This document shows, piece after piece, positions 1 through 8,338 of a stretch of 64,000 nt of DNA; the stretch's first letter is position 1; each line of letters starts with the position of its first letter. Under the pieces are notes generated by a model. It searched no databases. It was not told the DNA's origin and was given only the letters and a program-made list of their open reading frames with translations. Source of the DNA: Flavobacterium johnsoniae UW101 (GTDB lineage Bacteria > Bacteroidota > Bacteroidia > Flavobacteriales > Flavobacteriaceae); contig NC_009441.1 of the NCBI RefSeq assembly GCF_000016645.1, forward strand, positions 4,650,001 through 4,714,000, read 5' to 3'. The position numbers were made by a program, and so were the translations under genes.

Positions 1-240
1 ATTTACAGTTCCGTTTACGGCAAGTTCACCAATGTTGCCGCCTTTAAAAAATACGGGAGAAATAACATAACTATCTGTAGAAAAAGCCAGATTTCCTTGT
101 ACGTTTAAAAAGGCGCCATCGTGACGGACTTCTAAAATATCATTTTTTAAAATCTTAAAAATTACTTCATTGAGTAATTTGGTCATGTGTTCACCGCCGC
201 TTCCGTGATGCAGGTGAATTACTTCCTGTTCTTTTTCCAT
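1..240 (-). CDS. hypE: HypE, [NiFe]-hydrogenase maturation protein (partial, N-terminus only)
   Basis: The 80 codons inside the window start MEKEQEVIHLHHGSGG and continue to SYVISPVFFKGGNIGEL and VNGTVN, the conserved N-terminal ATP-binding region of HypE (PurM/AIR synthase fold). HypE dehydrates the thiocarboxamide placed on its C-terminal cysteine by HypF to thiocyanate, the source of the CN ligands of the NiFe site. The C-terminus with that cysteine lies outside the window. It is the fourth gene of hypA-B-C-E, 10 nt after hypC. The family assignment is certain; the completeness of the gene cannot be judged. Confidence 0.93.
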   Translation of the reverse strand, partial: MEKEQEVIHLHHGSGGEHMTKLLNEVIFKILKNDILEVRHDGAFLNVQGNLAFSTDSYVISPVFFKGGNIGELAVNGTVN

Positions 241-250
241 TTTTTATGCA

Positions 251-487
251 TTAAATCTCTTCGCCCATTTCTTTTAAAATCTCCATTGTCCTTTTGGCTT
301 CATCTTCATCAATAATTCCAATTGCAGCGCCAACATGAACTAAAAGGTAATCACCTTCTACTGCCTCTGGAACAAGTGCTAAATTGACTTCTTTGATAAT
401 ACCGTCAAAAGAAACATTTCCAATTCTAAACGTTTCATCAAGCTCATCTGTGATTTTTTCAAGTCGACCGGGAACTGCTAAACACAT
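251..487 (-). CDS. hypC: HypC, hydrogenase assembly chaperone
   Basis: This 78-residue protein starts with MCLAVPGR, the HypC/HupF signature in which Cys2 (exposed after Met removal) binds the Fe(CN)2CO unit and the large-subunit precursor. Its length matches the family. HypC works with HypD (8967-10043) to assemble the iron centre and carry it to the apo large subunit (3025-4761). The stop codon lies 10 nt before hypE and the start 2 nt after the hypB stop, so it is tightly co-transcribed. Only one HypC/HybG homologue is visible, consistent with one hydrogenase being served. Confidence 0.96.
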   Translation of the reverse strand: MCLAVPGRLEKITDELDETFRIGNVSFDGIIKEVNLALVPEAVEGDYLLVHVGAAIGIIDEDEAKRTMEILKEMGEEI

Positions 488-489
488 AC

Positions 490-1344
490 TTATTGTTTTA
501 TAGATTTTGTTAAATAATCGTACCAGGCTGCTAAACCTTCTCCTGATGCTGCAGAAACTTCAAAGAAAGTCAAATGCGGATTTACCTGTTTTGCATATTC
601 TTTCAGTTTCTCCAAATCAAATTTCAAATACGGAAGCAGATCAATTTTATTAATAATACAGATTTGCGATCCTGAGAACATATCCGGATATTTAAGCGGT
701 TTATCCTCACCTTCGGTAACTGATATAATTACGATTCGTTTTAATTCTCCCAAATCAAACATAGCCGGACAAACCAGATTTCCAACATTTTCGATCATTA
801 AAACAGAATCCTGAACGGGTTTTAATTCTTTTACGGCTTTTGATATCATTTCGCTGTCTAAATGGCAGCCTTTTCCTGTATTAATCTGAATTACAGGAAC
901 ATTTAATTTATGGATTCTGTCGGCATCATTTGTAGTCTGCTGGTCACCTTCGATTACAGAAAAAGCAATTTTGTCTTTTAAATCTGAAATGGTTCTTTCT
1001 AATAAAGAGGTTTTTCCGGAGCCCGGAGAACTTACCAGATTGATAGAAAAAATATTCAGGGCTTCAAAAAATCCTCTGTTTCTCTCAGCAGTAAGCTGGT
1101 TTTTATACAAAATATCCTTTTCTAACTGTATCACACTTATTTCATGAGAATGATTGTGAAAATGGTCATGATGATGATTGTGATCGTCGTTGTCATGATC
1201 ATGGTCGTGATGATGCTCATGGTGGTGGTCATGATCGTGATCGTGGTGGTGATAGTGACCGGAATGAGAATGGAATTGTTTCTCTCCTATTTTGGTAAAT
1301 CGTATTTCGTTTTCATCAGAACTGCATCCGCAAGTGGTACACAT
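490..1344 (-). CDS. hypB: HypB, nickel-inserting GTPase with histidine-rich nickel store
   Basis: SIMIBI-class GTPase that delivers nickel to the hydrogenase large subunit together with HypA. The 284-residue protein has an N-terminal CxxCGC motif (high-affinity nickel site in the family). A His/Asp-rich stretch at about residues 25-67 holds roughly two dozen histidines, as in rhizobial HypB proteins that store nickel. The P-loop PGSGKTS is near 107-113, the metal-site segment KGCHLD near 158-163 and NKID near 232-235. It sits between hypA (8-nt gap) and hypC (2-nt gap). The His-rich codons produce a spurious ORF on the opposite strand. Confidence 0.97.
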   Translation of the reverse strand: MCTTCGCSSDENEIRFTKIGEKQFHSHSGHYHHHDHDHDHHHEHHHDHDHDNDDHNHHHDHFHNHSHEISVIQLEKDILYKNQLTAERNRGFFEALNIFSINLVSSPGSGKTSLLERTISDLKDKIAFSVIEGDQQTTNDADRIHKLNVPVIQINTGKGCHLDSEMISKAVKELKPVQDSVLMIENVGNLVCPAMFDLGELKRIVIISVTEGEDKPLKYPDMFSGSQICIINKIDLLPYLKFDLEKLKEYAKQVNPHLTFFEVSAASGEGLAAWYDYLTKSIKQ

Positions 1345-1352
1345 AACTCAGT

Positions 1353-1694
1353 TTATTTTATGATTATTTTCTTTATTTTCAATTCTCTGCCGGCAATAAT
1401 TTCCTTAAACGGACTCTTACAATTTGGGCAGCTGTCAAAACTTTTTTCAATGTAAAATTCCGTTTCACATTCTGCACACCGGGCTTTTCCTTCTGGTTCT
1501 TCCACAAATAATTTCGTGTTGCTTAAAATATTTCCATTAATGCATTGCGGCCACACAAAATAAAAAGAAGACATTTCTACTCCTGATAATTTTCCAATTT
1601 CCAGATAGAGTTCTAATACGCTTTTACCTTTTATCTTATCTACTTCTTGTTGAACAATTTTCACAATCGAAGTAACAACCGAAAGCTCATGCAT
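1353..1694 (-). CDS. hypA: HypA, nickel metallochaperone
   Basis: This 113-residue protein starts with MHELSVV; the Met1-His2-Glu3 nickel site of HypA/HybF is intact. The structural zinc site is visible as two CxxC pairs, CAEC and CPNC, near residues 73-76 and 89-93. HypA takes nickel to the apo large subunit and partners with HypB, encoded immediately downstream. It is the first gene of the leftward hyp operon and diverges from the structural genes starting at 1881. The 186-bp gap between them must hold both promoters. Confidence 0.96.
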   Translation of the reverse strand: MHELSVVTSIVKIVQQEVDKIKGKSVLELYLEIGKLSGVEMSSFYFVWPQCINGNILSNTKLFVEEPEGKARCAECETEFYIEKSFDSCPNCKSPFKEIIAGRELKIKKIIIK

Positions 1695-1791
1695 TTGTTT
1701 TTTTTTAACAGATTATTACAACCGCGAAAGATAATTCAAAGAATCAAATCAAAACCTGATAATTATCACTTCCGAGAATCAAATGTTTAAA

Positions 1792-1799
1792 TAGTTTTG
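1792..1799 (+). promoter_or_regulatory. Candidate -7 promoter element for the hydrogenase structural operon
   Basis: TAGTTTTG matches the Bacteroidota -7 consensus TAnnTTTG. It lies 81 nt upstream of the small-subunit ATG, in the divergent hypA/hyaA gap. I see no clear -33 TTTG at the right distance, so the call rests on the -7 box and its position only. Confidence 0.4.
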
Positions 1800-1813
1800 A
1801 AAATAGATTCAGT

Positions 1814-1844
1814 AAAAAGTTCCTCATGCTTTTAGGAACTTTTT
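1814..1844 (+). terminator. Terminator-like hairpin in the leader of the hydrogenase operon
   Basis: An 11-bp perfect stem (AAAAAGTTCCT pairing with AGGAACTTTTT) with a 9-nt loop is followed by a T-run. No rightward gene ends upstream of it, since hypA runs the other way. It lies between the candidate -7 box at 1792 and the start codon at 1881. It is therefore better read as a leader attenuator than as a gene-end terminator. Confidence 0.6.
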
Positions 1845-1880
1845 TAAATAAACTAAGGCTTTCTTTAAACCTATTTTAGC

Positions 1881-3008
1881 ATGAAAGATGAAATAAAAGT
1901 AAATGAAACCTATTATAACAGCATTGAAAGACAAGGTTATAGCAGGAGAGATTTTTTAAAATTTGTTGCTTACATCGGCGCCTATATGGGCGTGCAGAGT
2001 TCTGCAATTGGTCAGATTACCAAAGCGCTCGAAAACACCCCCCGTCTCCCGGTAATCTGGGAACATTTTCAGGAATGCACCTGCTGCAGTGAGTCTTTCA
2101 TACGATCAGACCATCCTATTGTTGCCGATATTATTTTAGACAAAATCTCTTTAGATTACACTTTAACACTTATGGCCGCTTCTGGTCATCAGGCCGAAGC
2201 TGCGAAAAAAGCAACTATGGACAAATACAAAGGAGAATACATTCTTTGTGTTGAAGGTTCTGTACCTATGGGAGCTGACGGAAATTACTGCTGTATAGGC
2301 GGAAGAAGTGCTATTGATATTCTAAAAGAATCTGCTGCAGGAGCAAAAGCTATTATTGCCTGGGGAAGCTGTGCAACAACAGGCTGTGTGCAGGCTGCAA
2401 AACCAAATCCTACAGGAGCTGTTCCTATCAATAAAATTATTACCGATAAACCTATTATAAATGTTCCGGGCTGTCCGCCAATTGGTGAAGTTATGGCCGG
2501 AATTATTGTACACGTTGTCGCATTTGGAAAACTGCCTGAATTAGACAGTTCTGGTCGTCCAAAAGCTTTTTATTCTAAAAGAGTTCACGACAGCTGTTAT
2601 CGCAGACCTTATTTTGATGCAGGATTATTTGCTGAAAACTTTGATGACGAAAATGCTAAAAAAGGATACTGCCTATACAAAGTGGGCTGTAAAGGGCCAA
2701 GTACTTACAATGCATGCGGTAATATGAAATGGAACGGCGGTGTGAGTTATCCTATTCAATCCGGACATGGATGTATTGGCTGCAGTGCCAAAGATTTTTG
2801 GGATGCTGGAAGCTTTTACTCAAGAGATACTTCTATAAATGCAGGAAGCATCGAGGCCAACGCCGATTTACTGGGCAAAGTTGCTCTTGGTGGTGTTGCC
2901 GCAGGAATTGGAGCTCACGCGATTCTTTCGAATGTATCTAAAAGAAAAGAATTAAATCAGAGAATTAGTCAGGGAACTGAAAACGAAAAACACTTAGAGG
3001 ATTTATAA
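1881..3008 (+). CDS. hyaA: Uptake [NiFe]-hydrogenase small subunit, O2-tolerant type (group 1d-like)
   Basis: Electron-transfer subunit of a membrane-bound H2-oxidising enzyme. A Tat motif, SRRDFLKF (Arg22-Arg23), opens the 375-residue precursor, so export is in folded form. The proximal cluster has six cysteines: Cys66, Cys68, Cys69 (ECTCCSE), Cys164, Cys169 (WGSCATTGC) and Cys198. Cys68 and Cys169 are the two extra ones that define the [4Fe-3S] cluster of O2-tolerant enzymes such as E. coli Hyd-1. Distal ligands are His236, Cys239, Cys264 and Cys270; medial ligands are Cys279, Cys298 and Cys301. A hydrophobic C-terminal anchor lies at about 330-352. It is the first gene of its operon, 16 nt before the large subunit. 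O2 tolerance is inferred from the cysteine pattern. Confidence 0.97.
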   Translation: MKDEIKVNETYYNSIERQGYSRRDFLKFVAYIGAYMGVQSSAIGQITKALENTPRLPVIWEHFQECTCCSESFIRSDHPIVADIILDKISLDYTLTLMAASGHQAEAAKKATMDKYKGEYILCVEGSVPMGADGNYCCIGGRSAIDILKESAAGAKAIIAWGSCATTGCVQAAKPNPTGAVPINKIITDKPIINVPGCPPIGEVMAGIIVHVVAFGKLPELDSSGRPKAFYSKRVHDSCYRRPYFDAGLFAENFDDENAKKGYCLYKVGCKGPSTYNACGNMKWNGGVSYPIQSGHGCIGCSAKDFWDAGSFYSRDTSINAGSIEANADLLGKVALGGVAAGIGAHAILSNVSKRKELNQRISQGTENEKHLEDL

Positions 3009-3024
3009 CCTATATAGAAATAAA

Positions 3025-4761
3025 ATGGCAGAGAGAATAGTTGTAGACCCAATTACAAGAATAGAAGGACATTTAAGAGCCGAAGTAGAAATCTCAGACG
3101 GCACTATAAAAGAAGCCTTCTTATCTTCAACAATGGTAAGAGGTCTGGAGAATATTGTAAAAGACAGAAACCCTAAAGATGTCTGGGCGTTTGTACAAAG
3201 AACTTGTGGTGTTTGTACTTCGACTCATGCTACAGCATCTGTAAGGGCGGTTGAAGATGCACTTGGAATTGTCGTTCCTCCAAATGCAGAAATAGTCAGA
3301 AATATTATGCTGGGTGCTTTGTATTTACACGATCACGTAGTGCATTTTTATCATTTGCATGCTTTTGACTGGGTAGATGTTTTGAGCGGTTTAAATGCAG
3401 ATCCTGTAAAAACTTCACAATTGGCACAGTCCATTTCAAATTGGCCAAAAAGTTCGCCGGGTTATTTTTCAGATTTACAAAAACGATTAAAAAAGTTTGT
3501 TGCCAGCGGTCAGTTAGGAATTTTTGCCAATGGTTATTGGGGACATCCGCAGATGAAATTACCTCCCGAAGCCAATTTAATGGCTACAGCCCATTACCTT
3601 GAAGCTCTGGAATGGCAAAAGGAAATTGTAAAAGTACATGCCATTTTTGGAGGTAAAAATCCGCATCCAAACTTTTTAGTGGGCGGTATGGCGTGTTCTA
3701 TTAATCTTGATGATGCAAGCGGTTTAAATGCAGAAAGACTTGCTTTTGTGAGACAGCTGCTGGAAGAAGGAAAACGTTTTGTAGAACAAGTTTACCTTCC
3801 GGATGTACTTGCTATTGCTGGTTATTATAAAGACTGGGGCGCTATTGGAGGCTTTCATAACTTTATGACTTTTGGCGATTTTCCAACACAGGGTCATAAT
3901 AATACCAACAATGATACTTTTAAATTTCCAGCGGGAGTTATTTTAAACAAAGACTTGACAAAAGTTCATGATTTAGATTTAAGAGATTTAAAAACGGTAG
4001 AAGAATATGTAAACAATTCCTGGTATGATTATGAAGGAGACGGAAATTCAGGAAGACAGCCGTGGTCTGGAGAAACAAAAATAAATTATACGGGGCCAAA
4101 ACCGCCTTACACTCATTTAAATGTTGACGAAAAATACAGTTTCATTAAAACACCAAGATGGAAAGGCCACGCTATGGAAGTCGGTCCGCTTGCAAGAATG
4201 CTGGTTGGTTATGCATCTGGGAGAGAAGAATTTAAAGATATCGTAGACGGTGCTTTATCAAAACTGCAGATTCCTGCCGCTGCTTTATTCTCGACTTTAG
4301 GAAGAACTGCTGCAAGAGCCTTAGAATCGCAATTAGTAGCCAATTGGAATCTGGAGTTTTTTGATGATTTAATTAAAAACATCAAAAACGGCGATACTAA
4401 AATGGCCAATATGGAAAAATGGGAAACCAATACCTGGCCGAAAGAATCTCAGGGAGTTGGATTGGTAGAAGCACCGCGAGGCGCTTTGAGCCACTGGATT
4501 GTAATAAAAGATGCTAAAGTTGCTAATTATCAGCAGGTCGTGCCGTCAACGTGGAATGCTTCTCCAAAAGATCCAAAAGGACAGCGATCTCCTTATGAAA
4601 GTACTTTATTAAATACGCCAATTGCAAATCCAGAACTGCCTCTTGAAATTATTAGAACCATACATTCCTTTGATCCCTGCATTGCCTGTGCCGTGCATTT
4701 GTACGACGAAAATGGCGATATCATTAAAGAAGTAAATGACATAACTATCTGCACCGTTTAA
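3025..4761 (+). CDS. hyaB: Uptake [NiFe]-hydrogenase large subunit
   Basis: Catalytic subunit (578 residues) carrying the NiFe(CN)2CO site that splits H2. The L1 motif RTCGVCTSTH gives Cys61 and Cys64. The C-terminal L2 motif DPCIACAVH gives Cys552, Cys555 and His558. The 20 residues after His558 form the peptide removed by the maturation protease encoded at 5546-6052, after nickel insertion. The opening ERIVVDPITRIEGH is the family's N-terminal signature. No signal peptide is present, as expected: it is carried out on the Tat signal of the small subunit. It lies between the small subunit (16-nt gap) and cytochrome b (15-nt gap). Confidence 0.98.
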   Translation: MAERIVVDPITRIEGHLRAEVEISDGTIKEAFLSSTMVRGLENIVKDRNPKDVWAFVQRTCGVCTSTHATASVRAVEDALGIVVPPNAEIVRNIMLGALYLHDHVVHFYHLHAFDWVDVLSGLNADPVKTSQLAQSISNWPKSSPGYFSDLQKRLKKFVASGQLGIFANGYWGHPQMKLPPEANLMATAHYLEALEWQKEIVKVHAIFGGKNPHPNFLVGGMACSINLDDASGLNAERLAFVRQLLEEGKRFVEQVYLPDVLAIAGYYKDWGAIGGFHNFMTFGDFPTQGHNNTNNDTFKFPAGVILNKDLTKVHDLDLRDLKTVEEYVNNSWYDYEGDGNSGRQPWSGETKINYTGPKPPYTHLNVDEKYSFIKTPRWKGHAMEVGPLARMLVGYASGREEFKDIVDGALSKLQIPAAALFSTLGRTAARALESQLVANWNLEFFDDLIKNIKNGDTKMANMEKWETNTWPKESQGVGLVEAPRGALSHWIVIKDAKVANYQQVVPSTWNASPKDPKGQRSPYESTLLNTPIANPELPLEIIRTIHSFDPCIACAVHLYDENGDIIKEVNDITICTV

Positions 4762-4776
4762 TTTAAACTGAACAGT

Positions 4777-5538
4777 ATGCCAACAAAAACTAACGATTAC
4801 AAAAGAGCTTATATCTGGCAGTTACCCGTACGAATTTTTCATTGGGTAAATGCCTGGGCTATTACAGGACTTGTCGCTACAGGATTTATTATTGGGAATC
4901 CGCCGGGAATCATTTCTACCAAAGAAGCTTCAAACCAATTTTGGTTTGGATACATTCGGGAGATTCATTTTATGTGTGCTTACTTATTGGTTACAGTCAT
5001 GATTTTGAGAGTTTATTTTGCTTTTAAAGGAAATAAATATGCCAACTGGCGTGTCTTTTTCCCTTTTAAAAAAGAAGGTTTTAAAAGAATGTGGCATGTT
5101 ATTAAATATGATATTTTTCTTCAAAATGAAGAAACACACGGCTCTCCAACAGGTGCTGTAGGTCACAACAGCGTAGCGGCAGCCTCTTATCTCGTTATGT
5201 TTTTTATGGCACTCATCATGATTGCAACAGGATTTGCCATGTATGCCCCTACTTCGACCTGGTTTTTTCCTAAAATGTTCGGCTGGGTAGTAAACGCGGC
5301 TGGAGGAGATTTAAACGTCAGAGCGATACATCATTTTACAACATGGACTTTTATTTTGTTTGCAATAGTTCATATTTATCTGGTTTTCTTTCATGACTGG
5401 CTGGAAGGTTTAGGAGAAACATCGGCAATGGTAAGCGGTTATAAATTTGTTCGAACCGAAAGAGTGAAAAAAGAAGATGAACTTGTTGAAACTGAAATAA
5501 CAAATCAAAATACAGCACAGGCAGAAGATTTAAGCTAA
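4777..5538 (+). CDS. hyaC: Hydrogenase b-type cytochrome subunit
   Basis: Integral membrane dihaem cytochrome b (253 residues, about four membrane segments) that anchors the hydrogenase and passes electrons from H2 to the quinone pool. Candidate haem-ligand histidines are His22 (RIFHWVN), His64 (EIHFMCAY), His185/186 (RAIHHFTTW) and His199 (IVHIYLVF), spaced as in HyaC/HupC/HoxZ. The acidic C-terminal tail after about residue 225 is variable in the family. It directly follows the large subunit, the standard order small-large-cytochrome-protease. This context supports respiratory uptake rather than H2 evolution. Confidence 0.95.
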   Translation: MPTKTNDYKRAYIWQLPVRIFHWVNAWAITGLVATGFIIGNPPGIISTKEASNQFWFGYIREIHFMCAYLLVTVMILRVYFAFKGNKYANWRVFFPFKKEGFKRMWHVIKYDIFLQNEETHGSPTGAVGHNSVAAASYLVMFFMALIMIATGFAMYAPTSTWFFPKMFGWVVNAAGGDLNVRAIHHFTTWTFILFAIVHIYLVFFHDWLEGLGETSAMVSGYKFVRTERVKKEDELVETEITNQNTAQAEDLS

Positions 5539-5545
5539 AAAAAAT

Positions 5546-6052
5546 ATGGAAACAGCAGTCAGCATTAGAAAAATAGACGAATTCCATTCTGATGGAAATA
5601 CCATTTTGGTACTCGGAATAGGAAATTATTTGATGGGAGACGAAGGTGTTGGAGTGCATTTTATAAACCGAATTGATAAAGCCCAATTTCCGGAAGGCAT
5701 ATCTTTTATCGATGGCGGAACTGGCGGTTTTACGTTAATTCCTTACATAGAAAGTCACCAAAAAGTAATAATTGTAGATGCTACAATGGATGGCAAGGAA
5801 GAAGGAACTATTTCGCTTTTGAAACCGCGTTTCTCAGAAGACTTCCCTATTTCACTGAGCGGACACAATTTTGGACTTAAAGATATGGTCGAAATCCTGT
5901 CTATAACAGATACCATGCCCGAAATCTATTTGTACACCATTACCATTTTAAAAATGGATCCCATGTGCATGCAGCTTTCACCTAAAGTAGAAGCTGCGAT
6001 AGAAAAAGTAACGGCTGAAATTATACAGCAGATAGAAAAAATAAAAATTTAA
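5546..6052 (+). CDS. hyaD: Hydrogenase maturation protease (HyaD/HybD/HupD family)
   Basis: Endopeptidase that removes the C-terminal peptide of the large subunit once nickel is in place. The 168-residue protein has the family start LVLGIGNYLMGDEGVG. Predicted nickel-sensing ligands are Glu33, Asp79 (IIVDAT) and His107 (SGHNFG), equivalent to the Glu/Asp/His triad of HybD. It starts 7 nt after the cytochrome stop. An N-terminal extension of about 18 residues before the core is unusual, but no internal Met offers a better start. The likely substrate is the product of 3025-4761. Confidence 0.94.
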   Translation: METAVSIRKIDEFHSDGNTILVLGIGNYLMGDEGVGVHFINRIDKAQFPEGISFIDGGTGGFTLIPYIESHQKVIIVDATMDGKEEGTISLLKPRFSEDFPISLSGHNFGLKDMVEILSITDTMPEIYLYTITILKMDPMCMQLSPKVEAAIEKVTAEIIQQIEKIKI

Positions 6053-6064
6053 TACCCTCTTTTC

Positions 6065-8335
6065 TTGACACCAACATTTCAAATAACAATTTCAGGCATT
6101 GTACAAGGTGTTGGTTTTCGGCCTTTTGTATACAATACTGCCATTCAGTTTAACCTGAAAGGCTTTGTTTCTAATAATGAATTTGGTGTTGTTGTAATTG
6201 TGCAGGAAGAAGAAAAAACAATAAGAGAATTTGTAGCCCAACTAAAAAAAAGACATCCAAAAAAAGCGATAATTAATACTATTCAGGTTTCAGAAATTGA
6301 AACGGAAGAAAGATTTGACCTCTTTTTTATAAAACCAACAGAAAAAGGCATTTCGATCAACGCGCCTTTGACACCCGATTTTGCTATATGTAAAAACTGT
6401 AAAGAAGAAATTCTGGATCCGCAAAACCGACGCTTTTATTATCCGTTTACAAGTTGTACGTCATGCGGACCCAGATATGCCATTGCTGAAAAATTTCCTT
6501 TTGAAAGAGAAAATACAAGTATGAGCCCATTCAAAATGTGCCAAACTTGTCTGGAAGAATACCTCAATCCAAACGATATACGTTTTCATTCGCAGACCAA
6601 TTCATGTCCTGAATGCGGTATTCAGATTGTATTTACAGATAATAATGGAACTCTTATTTCTGGAACAAACAAAGAAATTTTCGAATCTATTTCAGAGAAA
6701 TTAAATCAGGGACAAATAATTGCCGTAAAAAATACCTCAGGTTATTTACTGCTTTGCGATGGTTCAAATAATCAAACTGTTCAGGAATTACGAAATAGAA
6801 AAAGACGTTCAGCAAAACCTTTTGCTGTATTATTCTCTGATTTTAAACAAATTAAAAAGCATTTATTACATGATAAAACAGAAAAGAAACTTTTAAAATC
6901 GACACAGGCGCCTATTGTAATTTTACCCATAAAAAATCAAAAAAAATTAGCTGTAAATGAAATAGCTCCCAATATGAAAACTATTGGAGCAATGCTTCCC
7001 AATTCAGGAATATTGCATTTAATTTCTAATTTGTTTCAGAAACCATTAGTTGCAACGAGCGGTAATTTTAATGGTTCTCCCCTTTTTTTTAATCAAAATG
7101 AAGCCGTTCAATCCTTAAACTCCATTGCAGATTATTATCTGCATCACAATCTTGAAATTCAAAACTCACAAGATGACTCGGTAATTCGGTTTTCGAGAAA
7201 AAACAAACAAAAAATTGTTTTGCGCCGTGCGAGAGGTCTGGCGCCAAATATTGATAATTTTCATCTGAATAATACTTCAGACAAAATACTCTGTTTAGGA
7301 GCAGCATTAAAAAACACAATTACCATTTCAAACCAGCAAATATATCAAAGTGAATATATTGGAAATGTCTTGAATTATGATACGTATAAAAGGTTTGAAA
7401 ATAGAATACAAAACTATCAGCATTTTTTTGATTTCGTTCCGCAGACAATAGTTTACGATCAGCATCCGAGTTACGATAACAATAAAATTGTTTCTGATTT
7501 TTTAAAAGAAAATCCTTTACTGAAAACTATAAAAGTTCAGCATCACGAAGCGCATTTTGCAGCGATTTTGGGAGAAAAAAAGCTTTGGAAAAAGTCTAAA
7601 ATTCTAGGCGTTATTTGGGACGGTTCTGGATTTGGAAATGAAAACGAAATTTATGGCGGAGAATTTTTTAAATACAATCGCGACGAAATTACCCGAATAG
7701 GGCATTTAGAATATTTCCCCTGGATTTTAGGAGATAAAATGGCGTTAAATCCAAAAATGTCGGCGCTTTCTATCAGTCAAAATGATGATTATTTTCAGTC
7801 TTTTTTCAATAAAAACGAATTAACAGTTTACAGTAAACTTATTGAAAACAGTGTTATAAAAACTTCTTCGATAGGAAGATTATTTGATGCTGTTGCTTTT
7901 ACATTGGGTTTTAAAGGAAACATTTCTTTTGAAGGTCAAACGGGTATGTTTTTAGAAAATCTGGCACAAAAGGCTTTTTACAAATCAAACGTAAAACTAA
8001 AGGATTATTTAAAGGATGAAAACATAACGAATATAATCCCGTCAAAAAAACTGCTGGTGCAGATCGTTAAAGCTTTTCAAAACAATATTGACTGTAATGT
8101 TATTGCTTTAAACTTTCATCACACTTTAGTGAAGTGCATTGAAAAAACAGCTTTGTTTTCAAAATCAAAAGAAATTGCTTTCAGCGGAGGCGTTTTTCAA
8201 AACTCTGTTCTGGTTGATTTAATTATAGATCATTTACAGCCAAATTACAAATTGCATTTTCATGAAACACTTTCTCCAAATGATGAAAATATTTCATTTG
8301 GACAACTCAATTATTATTTACATCTAAAAAAATAA
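6065..8335 (+). CDS. hypF: HypF, carbamoyltransferase for hydrogenase cyanide ligands
   Basis: Makes the carbamoyl-adenylate that feeds HypE, starting from carbamoyl phosphate. Domains in order: acylphosphatase (1-90, GVGFRPFVYN with Arg19); zinc fingers with CxxC pairs at 109/112, 131/134, 159/162 and 181/184; a YrdC-like domain (about 200-385, KRRSAKPFAVL); and a Kae1-like carbamoyltransferase domain (about 405-756, HHEAHFAAI and GVIWDGSGFG). At 756 residues it is full length. The start is a TTG at 6065: the frame is closed by a stop at 6050 and no ATG precedes the acylphosphatase core. It lies 12 nt after the protease gene and 3 nt before the FKBP gene. Confidence 0.95.
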   Translation: MTPTFQITISGIVQGVGFRPFVYNTAIQFNLKGFVSNNEFGVVVIVQEEEKTIREFVAQLKKRHPKKAIINTIQVSEIETEERFDLFFIKPTEKGISINAPLTPDFAICKNCKEEILDPQNRRFYYPFTSCTSCGPRYAIAEKFPFERENTSMSPFKMCQTCLEEYLNPNDIRFHSQTNSCPECGIQIVFTDNNGTLISGTNKEIFESISEKLNQGQIIAVKNTSGYLLLCDGSNNQTVQELRNRKRRSAKPFAVLFSDFKQIKKHLLHDKTEKKLLKSTQAPIVILPIKNQKKLAVNEIAPNMKTIGAMLPNSGILHLISNLFQKPLVATSGNFNGSPLFFNQNEAVQSLNSIADYYLHHNLEIQNSQDDSVIRFSRKNKQKIVLRRARGLAPNIDNFHLNNTSDKILCLGAALKNTITISNQQIYQSEYIGNVLNYDTYKRFENRIQNYQHFFDFVPQTIVYDQHPSYDNNKIVSDFLKENPLLKTIKVQHHEAHFAAILGEKKLWKKSKILGVIWDGSGFGNENEIYGGEFFKYNRDEITRIGHLEYFPWILGDKMALNPKMSALSISQNDDYFQSFFNKNELTVYSKLIENSVIKTSSIGRLFDAVAFTLGFKGNISFEGQTGMFLENLAQKAFYKSNVKLKDYLKDENITNIIPSKKLLVQIVKAFQNNIDCNVIALNFHHTLVKCIEKTALFSKSKEIAFSGGVFQNSVLVDLIIDHLQPNYKLHFHETLSPNDENISFGQLNYYLHLKK

Positions 8336-8338
8336 ATT

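Noticed and set aside
1144..1455. Rightward ORF of 103 codons rich in Met/Val/Ile
   Set aside because: It is the antisense reading of the His/Asp-rich segment of hypB; the His codons give Met and Val codons on the other strand. The sense gene is unmistakable.
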